Positions 26,704 to 35,445 are shown, counted from the first letter of the stretch. The stretch: 64,000 bases of DNA from an uncultured Roseobacter sp. (GCF_947499265.1 NZ_CANMNK010000001.1:271001-335000); one strand, 5' to 3'. Notes: generated by a model not told the origin, from the letters alone. Numbers and translations: made by a program.

Positions 26704-27096
26704 TTATTTGCGCAGCAGGTCCATGAGGCTGCTGGACATTTTCCGTGTCTGTTCAAACACTTTCAGGTTTGCTTCATAGCTGCGTTGTGCTTCGCGCGCG
26801 TCACCCAGCTCGATCATCAGGTTGACATTGGATCCATCGAAATAGCCGGAGTCGTCGGACATCGGGTGGGAAGGATCATAAACCCGTTCCAATTCCGTCC
26901 TGTCCAATCTGACCCGGCTGGTCTCGACCTCCGATACACCGCTCCCAGCGTTAAAGGATGTCTCAAATGACACCAGCTTGCGACGATAGCCGGGCGTATC
27001 GGCGTTAGAGATGTTCTCTGCCAAATGGCGCAAGCGTGTTGCCTGGGCCTTAAGGCCGCTAGACGTCACTGTTAAAGCTTTAGCAAAATCGTTCAT
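26704..27096 (-). CDS. flgC: Flagellar proximal rod protein FlgC
   Basis: 130 residues. N-terminal SGLKAQATRLRHLAENISNA followed by DTPGYRRKLVSFE, a central DPSHPMSDDSGYFDGSNVN segment with the Asn-Val of FlgC, and the C-terminal helix REAQRSYEANLKVFEQTRKM. Forms the proximal rod with FlgB and FlgF. GGGGAAC lies upstream of the ATG. It follows flgB by 14 bases. Confidence 0.95.
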   Translation of the reverse strand: MNDFAKALTVTSSGLKAQATRLRHLAENISNADTPGYRRKLVSFETSFNAGSGVSEVETSRVRLDRTELERVYDPSHPMSDDSGYFDGSNVNLMIELGDAREAQRSYEANLKVFEQTRKMSSSLMDLLRK

Positions 27097-27110
27097 GATA
27101 CGTTCCCCAA

Positions 27111-27509
27111 TTAACTTCTTCTAAGCGTCGCGCGCAGGATATTGAGCGAGGACTTGTAGATCGCCATTGCACGATCATGCTGACGTTTCGCACCGAGCGA
27201 TTTCAGCATTTCAGTCTCCAGGGAAACATTGTTGCCGTTTGGGGATGCAACGGATGTCTTATCGACAATCGGCTGTGCGACAGAACTATTCATGGTGCCG
27301 TGCAGATGCAGCGCGCGGGTAGAGCGCTGACCGGTGACATCCCGATTCGACATGTTGTTATTGTAGGTCTCGGCGAAGGGCGCGAGATCGCGCGCCTTAT
27401 ATTCAGGTGTATCGGAATTTGCGACATTCTGCGCAGCAACTGCTTGTTTCTGCCCGGCATGGACCGCCATTGCATGCGATATCCTGAAGACTTCCAAATT
27501 TTCAAACAT
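27111..27509 (-). CDS. flgB: Flagellar proximal rod protein FlgB
   Basis: 132 residues from ATG 27509, chosen because GAGGGAGA lies just upstream; the frame extends 10 codons further to 27539. Visible: AQKQ-like helix with VAAQNVANSDTPEYKARDL, then NNVSLETEMLKSLGAKRQ and a C-terminal IYKSSLNILRATLRRS. It is the first gene of the minus-strand rod/ring operon and diverges from fliI with an 81-base gap. Confidence 0.94.
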   Translation of the reverse strand: MFENLEVFRISHAMAVHAGQKQAVAAQNVANSDTPEYKARDLAPFAETYNNNMSNRDVTGQRSTRALHLHGTMNSSVAQPIVDKTSVASPNGNNVSLETEMLKSLGAKRQHDRAMAIYKSSLNILRATLRRS

Positions 27510-27590
27510 CGGGGCTTCTCCCTCGTGTGATTTCATCAAGACTTAACTCTGATTCCTTTAGAAAGGGTTTGCGCACTTCAAAGGATTGCC

Positions 27591-28958
27591 ATGAACACGC
27601 CTCTTCCCTTCGACGGATTGACCGCTCAGATTACGGACCTTAACCCCGTGCGGGCCATTGGCCGCGTCACGCGTGTAGAAGGTGGCGTGATCCAGGTTTC
27701 CGGATTGGCCGGTAAAGCGCGCATTGGCGATCTGATTATTGTTTACCGCCAGGGGGAGCCCCTGTCTGGCGAGGTCTTGCAGCTGGACGGCGATATCCTT
27801 GTTTTATTGCCCGACCAGGCCCCTGACGGTGTTGCCTTACAAGATCGTGCGGCGTTGCTTGAAGCTCGCGGAATCGCGCCATCGGATGCTTGGGTCGGGC
27901 GCATTATCGATCCGTTTGGCAATCCAATCGACGGCAAACCGCTTCTCCGAGGCGCACAAGCAAGAGCGCTCAGACGCGCGCCTCCAGATCCCGCGATGAG
28001 GCGTGCAATGGGCGCGCGCCTCAACACCGGCATGGCTGCATTGAATACAATGCTTCCCTTGGTCGAAGGTCAGCGAATCGGTTTGTTCGCCGGGTCTGGC
28101 GTCGGCAAGTCCAGCCTGCTTGGACACCTTGCGCAGAACATGACCGCAGATATCGTTGTCATCGCTTTGATTGGCGAACGCGGTCGCGAGCTGCGCCACT
28201 TTATTGAAAATGTGCTCGGTCCCGAAGGATTGAAACGCGCAGTTGTTGTATGCGCAACTTCGGATCAATCACCGCTGATTCGTCGACGTTGCGCCTGGGC
28301 GGCAATGTCTGTTGCCGAGCACTTTCGTGATCAAGGTCACTCTGTGCTTTTATTGGCAGATTCGATTACACGTTTTGCCGAAGCACACCGCGAAGTAGCT
28401 GTTGCTTCAGGTGAAGCGCCCGTACTTCGCGGTTACCCGCCGTCGACTGCACACTTGATTATGTCTCTATGCGAACGCGCAGGCCCCGGGCAGGAGAACC
28501 AAGGTGATATTACCGGCGTTTTCAGTGTTCTAGTCGCTGGCTCAGACATGGAAGAACCAATTGCAGATATTCTGCGTGGTGTGTTGGACGGACATGTCGT
28601 TCTTGATCGGGCAATTGCGGAACGTGGGCGATATCCCGCGATAGACGTGTTGCGTTCGATATCGCGTAGCTTGCCTGCCGCTGCCACTGAAACGCAAAAC
28701 GCACTGCTGGTTAAGGCTCGCAATTTGCTCTCCGTCTACGACAACAATGCAATGATGATTAGGGCGGGTCTCTACTCGGCAGGAAGTGATCCGGAAATTG
28801 ATGCAGCTGTTCAAATTTGGCCTGAGCTCGACGCGTTCCTTGCGAAAGTCGAAACACAGAGTGTCGACAACAGCTTCACTCAGCTCGAGCTGATCCTGCG
28901 CCGCGCGCGCGGCGCAAATCTGCCGGGACAAAAAATTCGTCCCTCACCGGCAGCTTGA
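27591..28958 (+). CDS. fliI: Flagellar export ATPase FliI
   Basis: 455 residues. Walker A is AGSGVGKSS at 167-175. Also seen: VIALIGERGRELRHFIE, the Walker B region VLLLADSITRFAEAHRE, and GYPPSTAHLIMSLCERAGP, all typical of FliI/F1-beta-type ATPases. It powers release of export substrates from chaperones. AAGGAT lies before the ATG. It is a single plus-strand gene set between two minus-strand operons and converges on the DUF1217 gene, 7 bases from its stop. Confidence 0.96.
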   Translation: MNTPLPFDGLTAQITDLNPVRAIGRVTRVEGGVIQVSGLAGKARIGDLIIVYRQGEPLSGEVLQLDGDILVLLPDQAPDGVALQDRAALLEARGIAPSDAWVGRIIDPFGNPIDGKPLLRGAQARALRRAPPDPAMRRAMGARLNTGMAALNTMLPLVEGQRIGLFAGSGVGKSSLLGHLAQNMTADIVVIALIGERGRELRHFIENVLGPEGLKRAVVVCATSDQSPLIRRRCAWAAMSVAEHFRDQGHSVLLLADSITRFAEAHREVAVASGEAPVLRGYPPSTAHLIMSLCERAGPGQENQGDITGVFSVLVAGSDMEEPIADILRGVLDGHVVLDRAIAERGRYPAIDVLRSISRSLPAAATETQNALLVKARNLLSVYDNNAMMIRAGLYSAGSDPEIDAAVQIWPELDAFLAKVETQSVDNSFTQLELILRRARGANLPGQKIRPSPAA

Positions 28959-28965
28959 TCAGTTT

Positions 28966-30264
28966 TCAGGATTGCAACAGCGTCAAGGCGATTGAGGCAG
29001 AAGAAGCGCCACTATTGAAATTTGCCAACTGTGATCGCACAATATACTTCGTGATCAGATCGTCGAGTATTTCAGGATCTGAGAATTGATTGACCTGGTC
29101 ACTCCCAAAAACCGATTGCGTGCGCTCTTTAAAAACAGCGAGTTGTTGGTCGATATCAATTTGCCCGAATTCGGATGGAAGATTCAGTGCTTTTTCGAAC
29201 AGTGTGCGCAATGGCGGCTCGCCCATAATGGTAAACCACTTTGCATCATTTGAAATATCACTATCCGAAAATGTCTCCAGTGCGAACTGGCCATCGATGA
29301 TCTCGATCGGTAAGTTATACGTAACGCCTGCGGGGAATTCGTAGTTTTCCGCAATGTATCGATCAGTGATGCGCGTGGAAAAGCCCTGCTCCGCAACCTG
29401 GATGTCCTCAGCAATGCCAAATCCAAATGCTCGGGAAAGCTCGGCATATGCAGGGTTGTCCAACTGGTTCGCAAAGGCGACATTCGAAATGCTGCCCTCT
29501 TCCAAAACGCGTTGAATTTTTTCCAATTCCGGACTTACGAGCGTTGTTGCATCTGGTACGAAAGACGCGATTGCTTCGAAGTCATCTTCTAACCCAAACG
29601 CCCCCAACGCGATCTCAAGCAGTCGGAGATCTCCGACCAACTCCTCGGGCGAAGTAATCGATCCAATGTTGTTGGCGAAATAGTCTGTATCGTCCTGAGC
29701 TTCGGATGCAAATTGCGCAACTGAAGCCGAAATTTGCTCCGCAGCCAATCTTTCAGCTGACTTTTGAGGTGGTGTCGCCAAATCACCCAATACACGTTGA
29801 GCATAAAGAGCCACCCGCATGGAATCATCTTGTTGTCCTGCGGAAACTTCAAAACTGTTAGCTCTAAAACGCGCCAGAATATTGTCTGTAAAGCTGTTGC
29901 TACCAATTTGTGAAGTCTCGCCAGGACCTAACCCAAACGCCTCGGAGAATTCCTTGTATCGGTTGTCAGAAAAGCGATTGGCCAGAGAATCTTGTGCGGT
30001 CGTTCCTTCTTCGAGAATCTTCTGAATAAAAAACCGGTTGTCGATATCGTCCTGAATACCAAAAGCGCCAAGAGCAACCTCAAGAAGTCTTCTATCCGAT
30101 GTCAAATCTTGCGCAGTTTTTACTTTACCAATGTTCTCTGAGAAGTAATCAGCGCTTCGCATGAGCTGGGAATTGTTAGACAAGGATTCGAGTTGCGTGT
30201 CGTAGGTTCGCTGAAGAAACCGCCAACCCGTTAACCCGCTGGATGGAATGACGGGTACAAACAT
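28966..30264 (-). CDS. DUF1217 flagellar protein with internal duplication
   Basis: 432 residues. DUF1217 proteins lie in alphaproteobacterial flagellar clusters and their role is unclear. Two similar blocks are visible: residues about 40-113 (DYFSENIGKVKTAQDL, LEVALGAFGIQDD, EEG, EFSEAFGLG) and about 195-283 (DYFANNIGSITSPEEL, LEIALGAFGLEDD, EEG, ELSRAFGFG). No signal peptide, so it may be an export substrate or cytoplasmic. Its start shares one base with the flbT stop (TGATG), tying it to the flagellin-control genes. Confidence 0.85.
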   Translation of the reverse strand: MFVPVIPSSGLTGWRFLQRTYDTQLESLSNNSQLMRSADYFSENIGKVKTAQDLTSDRRLLEVALGAFGIQDDIDNRFFIQKILEEGTTAQDSLANRFSDNRYKEFSEAFGLGPGETSQIGSNSFTDNILARFRANSFEVSAGQQDDSMRVALYAQRVLGDLATPPQKSAERLAAEQISASVAQFASEAQDDTDYFANNIGSITSPEELVGDLRLLEIALGAFGLEDDFEAIASFVPDATTLVSPELEKIQRVLEEGSISNVAFANQLDNPAYAELSRAFGFGIAEDIQVAEQGFSTRITDRYIAENYEFPAGVTYNLPIEIIDGQFALETFSDSDISNDAKWFTIMGEPPLRTLFEKALNLPSEFGQIDIDQQLAVFKERTQSVFGSDQVNQFSDPEILDDLITKYIVRSQLANFNSGASSASIALTLLQS

Positions 30265-30668
30265 CAGGACGGCCGCGCAGCCATTAATCTATCTTCACGG
30301 GGCAGCAGGGCTCGGAGGGCTTTCAACGCACGGTAGTGCTGTTTTTCTACTAGGCCCCGTGTTGCTTCGGCCAGTACATTCCTGCTGTCGGAGTCTGTAA
30401 AAACCTGACTTAGTTCTTCTATTTGCCGCAGCAGAGGAAGATGTGCATCCTCAGGGTTTTTGTCTCCGGACAACACTAACTGCATGGCGAAACACGCCCT
30501 GCGCACCGGCGTCTTCGCGTCTTCAGGATGAATTGCATCTCTCAAGCGCAGGATATTTGCGCCTGGTGTCATTATTGCCAAACGGCTTCTACGGTCACCG
30601 TTTTCAATGACAACGCCATTGATGAGAACCCGTTCTTTAGGGCTTAACTTAAGCACCAATCCACTCAT
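30264..30668 (-). CDS. flbT: Flagellin synthesis repressor FlbT
   Basis: 134 residues. Family pattern: LVLKLSPKERVLINGVVIENG at the N-terminus, then RSRLAIMTPGANILRLRDAI and a helical C-terminus with LLPREDRLM. In Caulobacter FlbT acts on the 5' leader of flagellin mRNA and limits its translation until the hook is complete. It overlaps flaF by ATGA, and both follow flagellin on the minus strand. Confidence 0.94.
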   Translation of the reverse strand: MSGLVLKLSPKERVLINGVVIENGDRRSRLAIMTPGANILRLRDAIHPEDAKTPVRRACFAMQLVLSGDKNPEDAHLPLLRQIEELSQVFTDSDSRNVLAEATRGLVEKQHYRALKALRALLPREDRLMAARPS

Positions 30669-31033
30669 TTACTTGAACCTTCTTGTTTTAGCCCACGGAG
30701 TATCGCCGCGTTGATTTCCAAAAGCGGGATAGCGCTCTCTTTCCTGCGCAGAACTTTCTGAGTGTGAAGGCGCGTAAATTCGGAAAGATAGATGATCCGG
30801 GCTCGCAGTTCGTCAGGCAGTAGATTATTGTCATCTACTACGTCCACAGCCAAAGCGATCCAGAGCTTGTTATTCTCGTACAAGGCCTCCGCCAGTGCTG
30901 GGAAATCATCTTCTTTAATCGCTAGTTTCAGACGATGCGAAATCCTCGCTATGACCTCGTATTCTGCGCTGCGCGCGGTTCTGGTCGGAGCTGCGGGCGC
31001 ATATGCGCTTTGGGCCTGTGCGTAAGCGTTCAC
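30665..31033 (-). CDS. flaF: Flagellin regulator FlaF
   Basis: 122 residues from GTG 31033, with AAGGT upstream. It has the FlaF form: N-terminal NAYAQAQSAYAPAAPTRTAR, then an all-helical core with RLKLAIKEDDFPALAEALYENN and LWIALAVDVVDDNN. FlaF works with FlbT in alphaproteobacterial flagellin production, and in Caulobacter is needed for flagellin secretion. It lies 75 bases after the flagellin stop, beyond a hairpin. Confidence 0.93.
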   Translation of the reverse strand: MNAYAQAQSAYAPAAPTRTARSAEYEVIARISHRLKLAIKEDDFPALAEALYENNKLWIALAVDVVDDNNLLPDELRARIIYLSEFTRLHTQKVLRRKESAIPLLEINAAILRGLKQEGSSK

Positions 31034-31074
31034 GATGCAACCTTTGTCTTTGTATGTTTATCTGTCATCGGGTC

Positions 31075-31098
31075 AGAGGCCCGCCAAGACGGGCCTCT
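31075..31098 (-). terminator. Hairpin between flagellin and flaF
   Basis: A perfect 9-bp stem (AGAGGCCCG / CGGGCCTCT) with a 6-base loop, 11 bases after the flagellin stop. There is no T-run, so it is more likely an mRNA-stabilising or partial termination element than a full terminator. It would allow much more flagellin than FlaF/FlbT from one operon. Confidence 0.6.
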
Positions 31099-31108
31099 TG
31101 GGTATCGC

Positions 31109-32458
31109 TTAACGGAAGAGCGACAGGATGGTCTGAGGTGCCTGATTGGCAATCGACAGAGCCTGAACACCCAGCTGCTGCTGTGTCTGCAGGGCCTGGA
31201 GCTTGGCCGAAGCCGCTTCCATGTCGGCATCGACAAGCGAGCCGATACCCGATGTCAGACGATCGGTGAGTTTGCTCACGAAGTCTGCTTGTGTTTCGAT
31301 GCGACCAGCGGACGAACCGAGCACAGCAGCGGAGTCGATCGAGTTCTGGATAAGGGACTCAACGGCGACCAGTGCAGCCTTTGCGCCACCCTCTGTGCTA
31401 ACATCAATATCTGTCAGTAGATCAAGTCCACCACCTGCGGTACCGCCGGAAGTAACCACCATATCCGTTCCGGCAAAGGCGGCAGCACCTGCTGCACCGG
31501 AGTTATTGGTGATCGTGAATTCTGCAGTACCATCAGCGTTAGCAATGAAACCGGCCGAGAAGTCATTCTCATATCCCGCCTCGGCGAGTGCCATATTTAC
31601 CCGTGTCGCAAGACCTGAAGCGATGTCGGCGGTTGTATCACCCGCCTTGGCCACATATGCGATGTCATCGGTGATATCAGTACCTATTGCGGCGGAGAGT
31701 TTGCCAAAGAAGGAGGCCTGTATCTCGTATGTATCACCCGCGATAACCCGGTTTGCTTGTCGGTCTGCGGCTGTGATATCACCGTTGATGCCAAAATTTT
31801 CAGTGGCGCCATCTGCGATCGTAGCGGTGTTCGCCGTTAAGGCTTCTGTTGCGTCAATTGTTGTAGCGGAGGCTGCAACTGTACCAACCGTTTGGGCACC
31901 CGTGTCGAGCGACTGTTTATCGAGACCGATTGATGTTGAAGTCACTCCGGAAGACGAGCGATCGAGCGAAGACAAGATATTTACCTCACCCGCTTCTGCA
32001 TTTTCAAGCTGCTCGGCAATAGTATTGGTTGCACCGGTGTTAACAGATTCCGTTTTGATCAGATTTAGACCGTTGAACTGAGCTGCGCCTGCGATCGAAG
32101 CAATCTGATCACGCAGAGCGACGACATCATCCTGAATTTTCCCACGGTCGACGTTCTCTTCTTGGGAGGCGACAATCTTGCCTTTGATCTCTTGCAGCAG
32201 GTCGGTGATGCTTTCGGATGCGTTCAGCGCCACGCCCACTGTCGACTGGCCAAGTGCGAGCGAGTCGGAGATGGCCTCGAAGCCCTTCACGTCGGAGGAC
32301 ATCACCTTGGAGATAGCCCAAACGGATGCATTGTCCTTCGCGCTTTCCACAGTCTTACCTGTGGAGATCTCGCTTTGGACTTTGCCGAGGTTCATGTTGA
32401 TGGATTTCAGGGTCTGCAGCGCAACCATTGCGCTGTTGTTGGTAAGAATGCTGGACAT
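31109..32458 (-). CDS. fliC: Flagellin
   Basis: 449 residues. The conserved N-terminal domain is clear: LTNNSAMVALQTLKSINMNL, then SEISTGKTVESAKDNASVWA and the helix to about 140; the C-terminal part ends TQQQLGVQALSIANQAPQTILSLFR-type helix (about 385-449). The central region (about 170-360) is Ala/Thr/Gly-rich and variable, as exposed domains are. AAGGAA precedes the ATG. Export and polymerisation need the conserved ends. Only one flagellin gene is in the window. Confidence 0.97.
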   Translation of the reverse strand: MSSILTNNSAMVALQTLKSINMNLGKVQSEISTGKTVESAKDNASVWAISKVMSSDVKGFEAISDSLALGQSTVGVALNASESITDLLQEIKGKIVASQEENVDRGKIQDDVVALRDQIASIAGAAQFNGLNLIKTESVNTGATNTIAEQLENAEAGEVNILSSLDRSSSGVTSTSIGLDKQSLDTGAQTVGTVAASATTIDATEALTANTATIADGATENFGINGDITAADRQANRVIAGDTYEIQASFFGKLSAAIGTDITDDIAYVAKAGDTTADIASGLATRVNMALAEAGYENDFSAGFIANADGTAEFTITNNSGAAGAAAFAGTDMVVTSGGTAGGGLDLLTDIDVSTEGGAKAALVAVESLIQNSIDSAAVLGSSAGRIETQADFVSKLTDRLTSGIGSLVDADMEAASAKLQALQTQQQLGVQALSIANQAPQTILSLFR

Positions 32459-32478
32459 AGCATGTTCCTTTGATCATT

Positions 32479-32491
32479 CACGCTTTGCGTG
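32479..32491 (-). promoter_or_regulatory. Small hairpin in the flagellin mRNA leader
   Basis: CACGC-TTT-GCGTG, a 5-bp stem 21-33 bases upstream of the flagellin ATG. It lies where FlbT-type leader control acts in Caulobacter. The element is seen directly; the regulatory role is inferred. Confidence 0.3.
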
Positions 32492-32611
32492 GATTATGCC
32501 CCGACCGCCTTTGCGGAGGAGCGAAACTGTCTTTCTGACCAATGCGACCGCCTGGAATTGGCCGACGCGCCACCCGACCTCGGATGCAGCGCCAACATGC
32601 TCACTCAAAGG

Positions 32612-32626
32612 CTAATGAGTGCTTAA
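32612..32626 (-). promoter_or_regulatory. Candidate CtrA box upstream of flagellin
   Basis: On the minus strand TTAA, seven bases (GCACTCA), TTAG: the same one-mismatch form of the CtrA consensus as in the fliF/fliL region. It lies 154 bases upstream of the flagellin start, in the 210-base gap to the flgN-like gene. It could serve as an activator site for flagellin. Binding is inferred. Confidence 0.45.
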
Positions 32627-32668
32627 ACCGAATGCGCCCAGTCGTTCGGTTTTTATTCAAATCCCACC

Positions 32669-33028
32669 TCAGGCGCGTTTCTCTACATTGCTTTCCGGTG
32701 TCACGTCGATTGTATGCCGTGCGCCTTTTTCATCATATGTCTCAAGTGAACTGCGCACGCGGCGCAGGGCTGCCAAGCGTCGGGCCACGGATCTGATGCC
32801 TTCCAAAGCGTGATCCAGCAGCGCCTGATTGCGCTCAACCTTCGAATTTAGGGCTTCCAAAGGCTCCCGCGAGGCAAGCTCCAATTGCGACAATTGATCA
32901 ATCAGAGATTCTTTGCGTTCCAACAGTCGCCCAACTTCGTCCAGATTTCCGATCAACAAGGCTTCACGCTCCGCCTCGAGAACATCGTCCAGCGCGTCGA
33001 TTACATCTTCAAAGTCTTCATGCGTCAT
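32669..33028 (-). CDS. FlgN-like flagellar chaperone
   Basis: 119 residues, nearly all helix: an acidic first helix (DVIDALDDVLEAEREALLIG), a second (LDEVGRLLERKESLIDQLSQ), and a third around 65-90. The layout and the small acidic N-terminus match FlgN, the chaperone for hook-filament junction proteins FlgK and FlgL. Identity by eye is low. It overlaps the flgJ-like gene by 11 bases and has AAGGAG before the ATG. flgK and flgL themselves are not in the window. Confidence 0.7.
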   Translation of the reverse strand: MTHEDFEDVIDALDDVLEAEREALLIGNLDEVGRLLERKESLIDQLSQLELASREPLEALNSKVERNQALLDHALEGIRSVARRLAALRRVRSSLETYDEKGARHTIDVTPESNVEKRA

Positions 33029-33296
33029 TTTGTTTCTCCTTCAGTGCCTGAAACAGTGATTCGCTTAATCCGATCCCGCCGGCCTTGACCATTTGCATTG
33101 CTTGCTCCTGCACCAGGAAAGACCCGAACTGCTCTTCTCCAGCGCCTCCGCCAAAATAATCGCTTGTCTTGCCTAAACCTGCGGATTTCAACATTTCCGC
33201 CAGAAAGCTGGCCTCTAATTTCTCGGCGACATCGCGCAATGCTTTGTCCTGGCTTACAGCAGTATTGGATCCGGTGATCGGTGGAATTGCGGACAT
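33018..33296 (-). CDS. Rod-binding protein, FlgJ N-terminal-type
   Basis: 92 residues from ATG 33296, with GGAGA upstream. It corresponds to the rod-cap domain of FlgJ only: AEKLEASFLAEMLKSAGLG, then FGSFLVQEQAMQMVKAGGIG and a C-terminal LSESLFQALK. The peptidoglycan hydrolase domain of enterobacterial FlgJ is missing, as usual in alphaproteobacteria; the SltF-like enzyme in this locus can supply that activity. It leads the small minus-strand pair with the flgN-like gene. Confidence 0.88.
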   Translation of the reverse strand: MSAIPPITGSNTAVSQDKALRDVAEKLEASFLAEMLKSAGLGKTSDYFGGGAGEEQFGSFLVQEQAMQMVKAGGIGLSESLFQALKEKQNDA

Positions 33297-33406
33297 TTCA
33301 AGTATCTCCAATTGCAACTATTTTTCGCTAGCATGCGCGCAATCGGTAAAGATGCAGTAACCAAGGAATGTCATAAGGTCGGCGAAACGCGGAAGAACTC
33401 CCGGAG

Positions 33407-34759
33407 ATGCCTGTGCTTGACATACCTATGCTGCAACCATCGACAAAAGTGACCTCTAGTGGCGATACGTCCACCAAAGAGTCTTCTAGAAGTAGGGAAA
33501 GCGATTCCTCCGAAGCCGATTTTGATGCGACCTATACGTCTGAGGCAGAAGATGAAGCTACCCGCGCGGATAAAGAGAAAAGCGATCTCGCCGCCGATGA
33601 TTCGGAAGAGAAAAGTATAGTAAAATCAGACGCATCAGCCGATGAAACCGCGAACCCTGACGCACTTCCAGAAGAGGAGCAGCAGGATGGTAAGCTGGCC
33701 GCAGTTACAGCAGATGAACATCTGTCGAAAAAAGATACCGTTCAGAAATCGAATGTTGGAGCGACCGAGTTGGCCTTCGCCCAACGCGTTGCTCTGACGC
33801 AAGAAGAGAGAACGGCAAAGTCGACCGAGGTCGAAAATGAAACCAAATCGATCCCGAGCACTCAACAAGTGGGTGATGGGGATGTGGTAAAGATCGCGTC
33901 CGCGACTGCACAGGAAAAAAGACCAGCAGAGAATTTACCGCTCGGTGACAAACGAGCAGATAAAGCAAGTCTTCAGGCAGACCGAAAAGCAGACCTGAAT
34001 GCGCCAAAAGCTGCTCAGGTGGCGGCTTCGGCGCAAACGCAGACTGGATCTCAAGTGCAAATTGATATGTCCCCGAATGCCGGGAGAAAGTCGGACGACG
34101 TCGCAAAAAGAGATGCTGAGGCGCAGGTCAAACCTGCTGTTGAAGTCAGTGCGCGCACAGATCAGAAGTCAAAGCTGGCGTCACCCACCGCAGTTTCTTC
34201 AATGGCGTCAGCGACGCCCCCGTCACTGACACAAGTCGCAGCGGCTCAGGATGCTGGTAATCCCGACATCCCGCTCGTGATCAATGGCGATGTTGAGGCG
34301 GCAACCAACTGGGATTCCCGCGCGACGACCCCGGCCAGCCTCGCGCAGACGCTCGCGCGACCGGAGACGCCTGGCATGATCGGACGCCAAATGGCCGAGG
34401 TGTTGCAGCGGTTACCAGATCGCCCGGTTGAGCTGGCTTTGAATCCAGAAGAATTGGGCAGAGTACGTCTCAGTATTTCCGCTGCGGAATCAGGTATCAC
34501 GGTGAGCGTTCTTGCGGAGAGACCTGAAACGCTCGACCTTATGCGGCGGCACATCGATCAGCTCGCCCGGGAATTTCAGGCGTTGGGTTACACAAATATC
34601 AACTTTGCCTTCAACGAAGGACAATCTGAGCACGGCGAAAACCATGGTGAAGCTGGAAACCCCCGAGGCGACACCCACCCCATAACATCCGACGCCGCGC
34701 CTGAAACGGAATCACCGATCAAGCTCGGCGCCACGACAGGCGTGGATCTGCGCCTTTAA
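33407..34759 (+). CDS. fliK: Flagellar hook-length control protein FliK
   Basis: 450 residues. The N-terminal about 300 residues are low-complexity, rich in Asp, Glu, Lys, Ser and Thr, as in the disordered ruler part of FliK. The C-terminal domain is recognisable: RPVELALNPEELGRVRLSI, then ERPETLDLMRRHIDQL and LAREFQALGYTNI. It measures hook length and triggers FlhB switching. GTG 33413 is a possible alternative start because GGAG lies 6 bases before it but directly abuts ATG 33407. Confidence 0.92.
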   Translation: MPVLDIPMLQPSTKVTSSGDTSTKESSRSRESDSSEADFDATYTSEAEDEATRADKEKSDLAADDSEEKSIVKSDASADETANPDALPEEEQQDGKLAAVTADEHLSKKDTVQKSNVGATELAFAQRVALTQEERTAKSTEVENETKSIPSTQQVGDGDVVKIASATAQEKRPAENLPLGDKRADKASLQADRKADLNAPKAAQVAASAQTQTGSQVQIDMSPNAGRKSDDVAKRDAEAQVKPAVEVSARTDQKSKLASPTAVSSMASATPPSLTQVAAAQDAGNPDIPLVINGDVEAATNWDSRATTPASLAQTLARPETPGMIGRQMAEVLQRLPDRPVELALNPEELGRVRLSISAAESGITVSVLAERPETLDLMRRHIDQLAREFQALGYTNINFAFNEGQSEHGENHGEAGNPRGDTHPITSDAAPETESPIKLGATTGVDLRL

Positions 34760-34770
34760 GGAGAAAAGAC

Positions 34771-35436
34771 ATGGACGTAACAGCTTCGCAAACGGGTCAG
34801 ACCACGAGCCAGACGGCAGCAGCATCCGCGCAATCAGCCGCCGTGCTATCCTCTGATTTCGAAACATTCTTGCAGATGTTGACCGCACAGGCCCGGTACC
34901 AGGATCCGCTGGAACCGATTGATTCATCAGAATACGCGGCACAGCTTGCTCAATTCTCGATGGTCGAACAGCAGGTGCTGTCAAACGATCTGCTTCAAGC
35001 GCTCTCAGGACAGATGGGGGCTGGAAGCATCGGAGAAATAGCCGGGTGGATCGGCATGGAAGCGCGCACGATGTCGCCAGTGAATTTTGACGGATCGCCC
35101 GTTACCATTGTGCCGAACTCCGAGCCTGGCGCTGATCAGGCGGTTCTGATTGCCTACAACGCCAATGGTGACGAAGTGCAACGTCAACAAATTCCTACAG
35201 GGGCCGAACCGGTCGAATGGGCGGGTCTGGCCGATGATGGCACGCCGTTTGAAGCTGGGCTATATAGCTTCAAGGTCGAAAGTCGGTTGCTTGGACAGGC
35301 CATTGGCACAAATCCTGCTGAGACATATTCCCGTATCACCGAAGCCCGCAGGCAAGGCGAAGAAACCGTGCTGGTATTGGATGGCGGGGTCAGCGTGACG
35401 ACAACGGATGTGACAGCGTTGCGCGAGCCCGCATAG
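34771..35436 (+). CDS. flgD: Hook-capping protein FlgD
   Basis: 221 residues, with AAGGAG before the ATG. The N-terminal cap motif FLQMLTAQARYQDPLEPIDS with AAQLAQFSMVEQQV is diagnostic. The C-terminal part (about 85-215) holds the beta-sandwich hook domain, including GAEPVEWAGLADDG and FEAGLYSFKVE. It caps the growing hook. It follows fliK by 11 bases and is the last flagellar gene on the right side of the locus; the hook gene flgE does not follow. Confidence 0.95.
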   Translation: MDVTASQTGQTTSQTAAASAQSAAVLSSDFETFLQMLTAQARYQDPLEPIDSSEYAAQLAQFSMVEQQVLSNDLLQALSGQMGAGSIGEIAGWIGMEARTMSPVNFDGSPVTIVPNSEPGADQAVLIAYNANGDEVQRQQIPTGAEPVEWAGLADDGTPFEAGLYSFKVESRLLGQAIGTNPAETYSRITEARRQGEETVLVLDGGVSVTTTDVTALREPA

Positions 35437-35445
35437 AAATCCGGC

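Noticed and set aside
31203-32081. 292-codon plus-strand frame
   Set aside because: Antisense to the flagellin gene; its Ala/Ser/Pro content mirrors the flagellin codons.
33345-33363. GTAA-N7-GTAA upstream of fliK as a third CtrA box
   Set aside because: Two mismatches, one in each half-site; too weak to list with the others.
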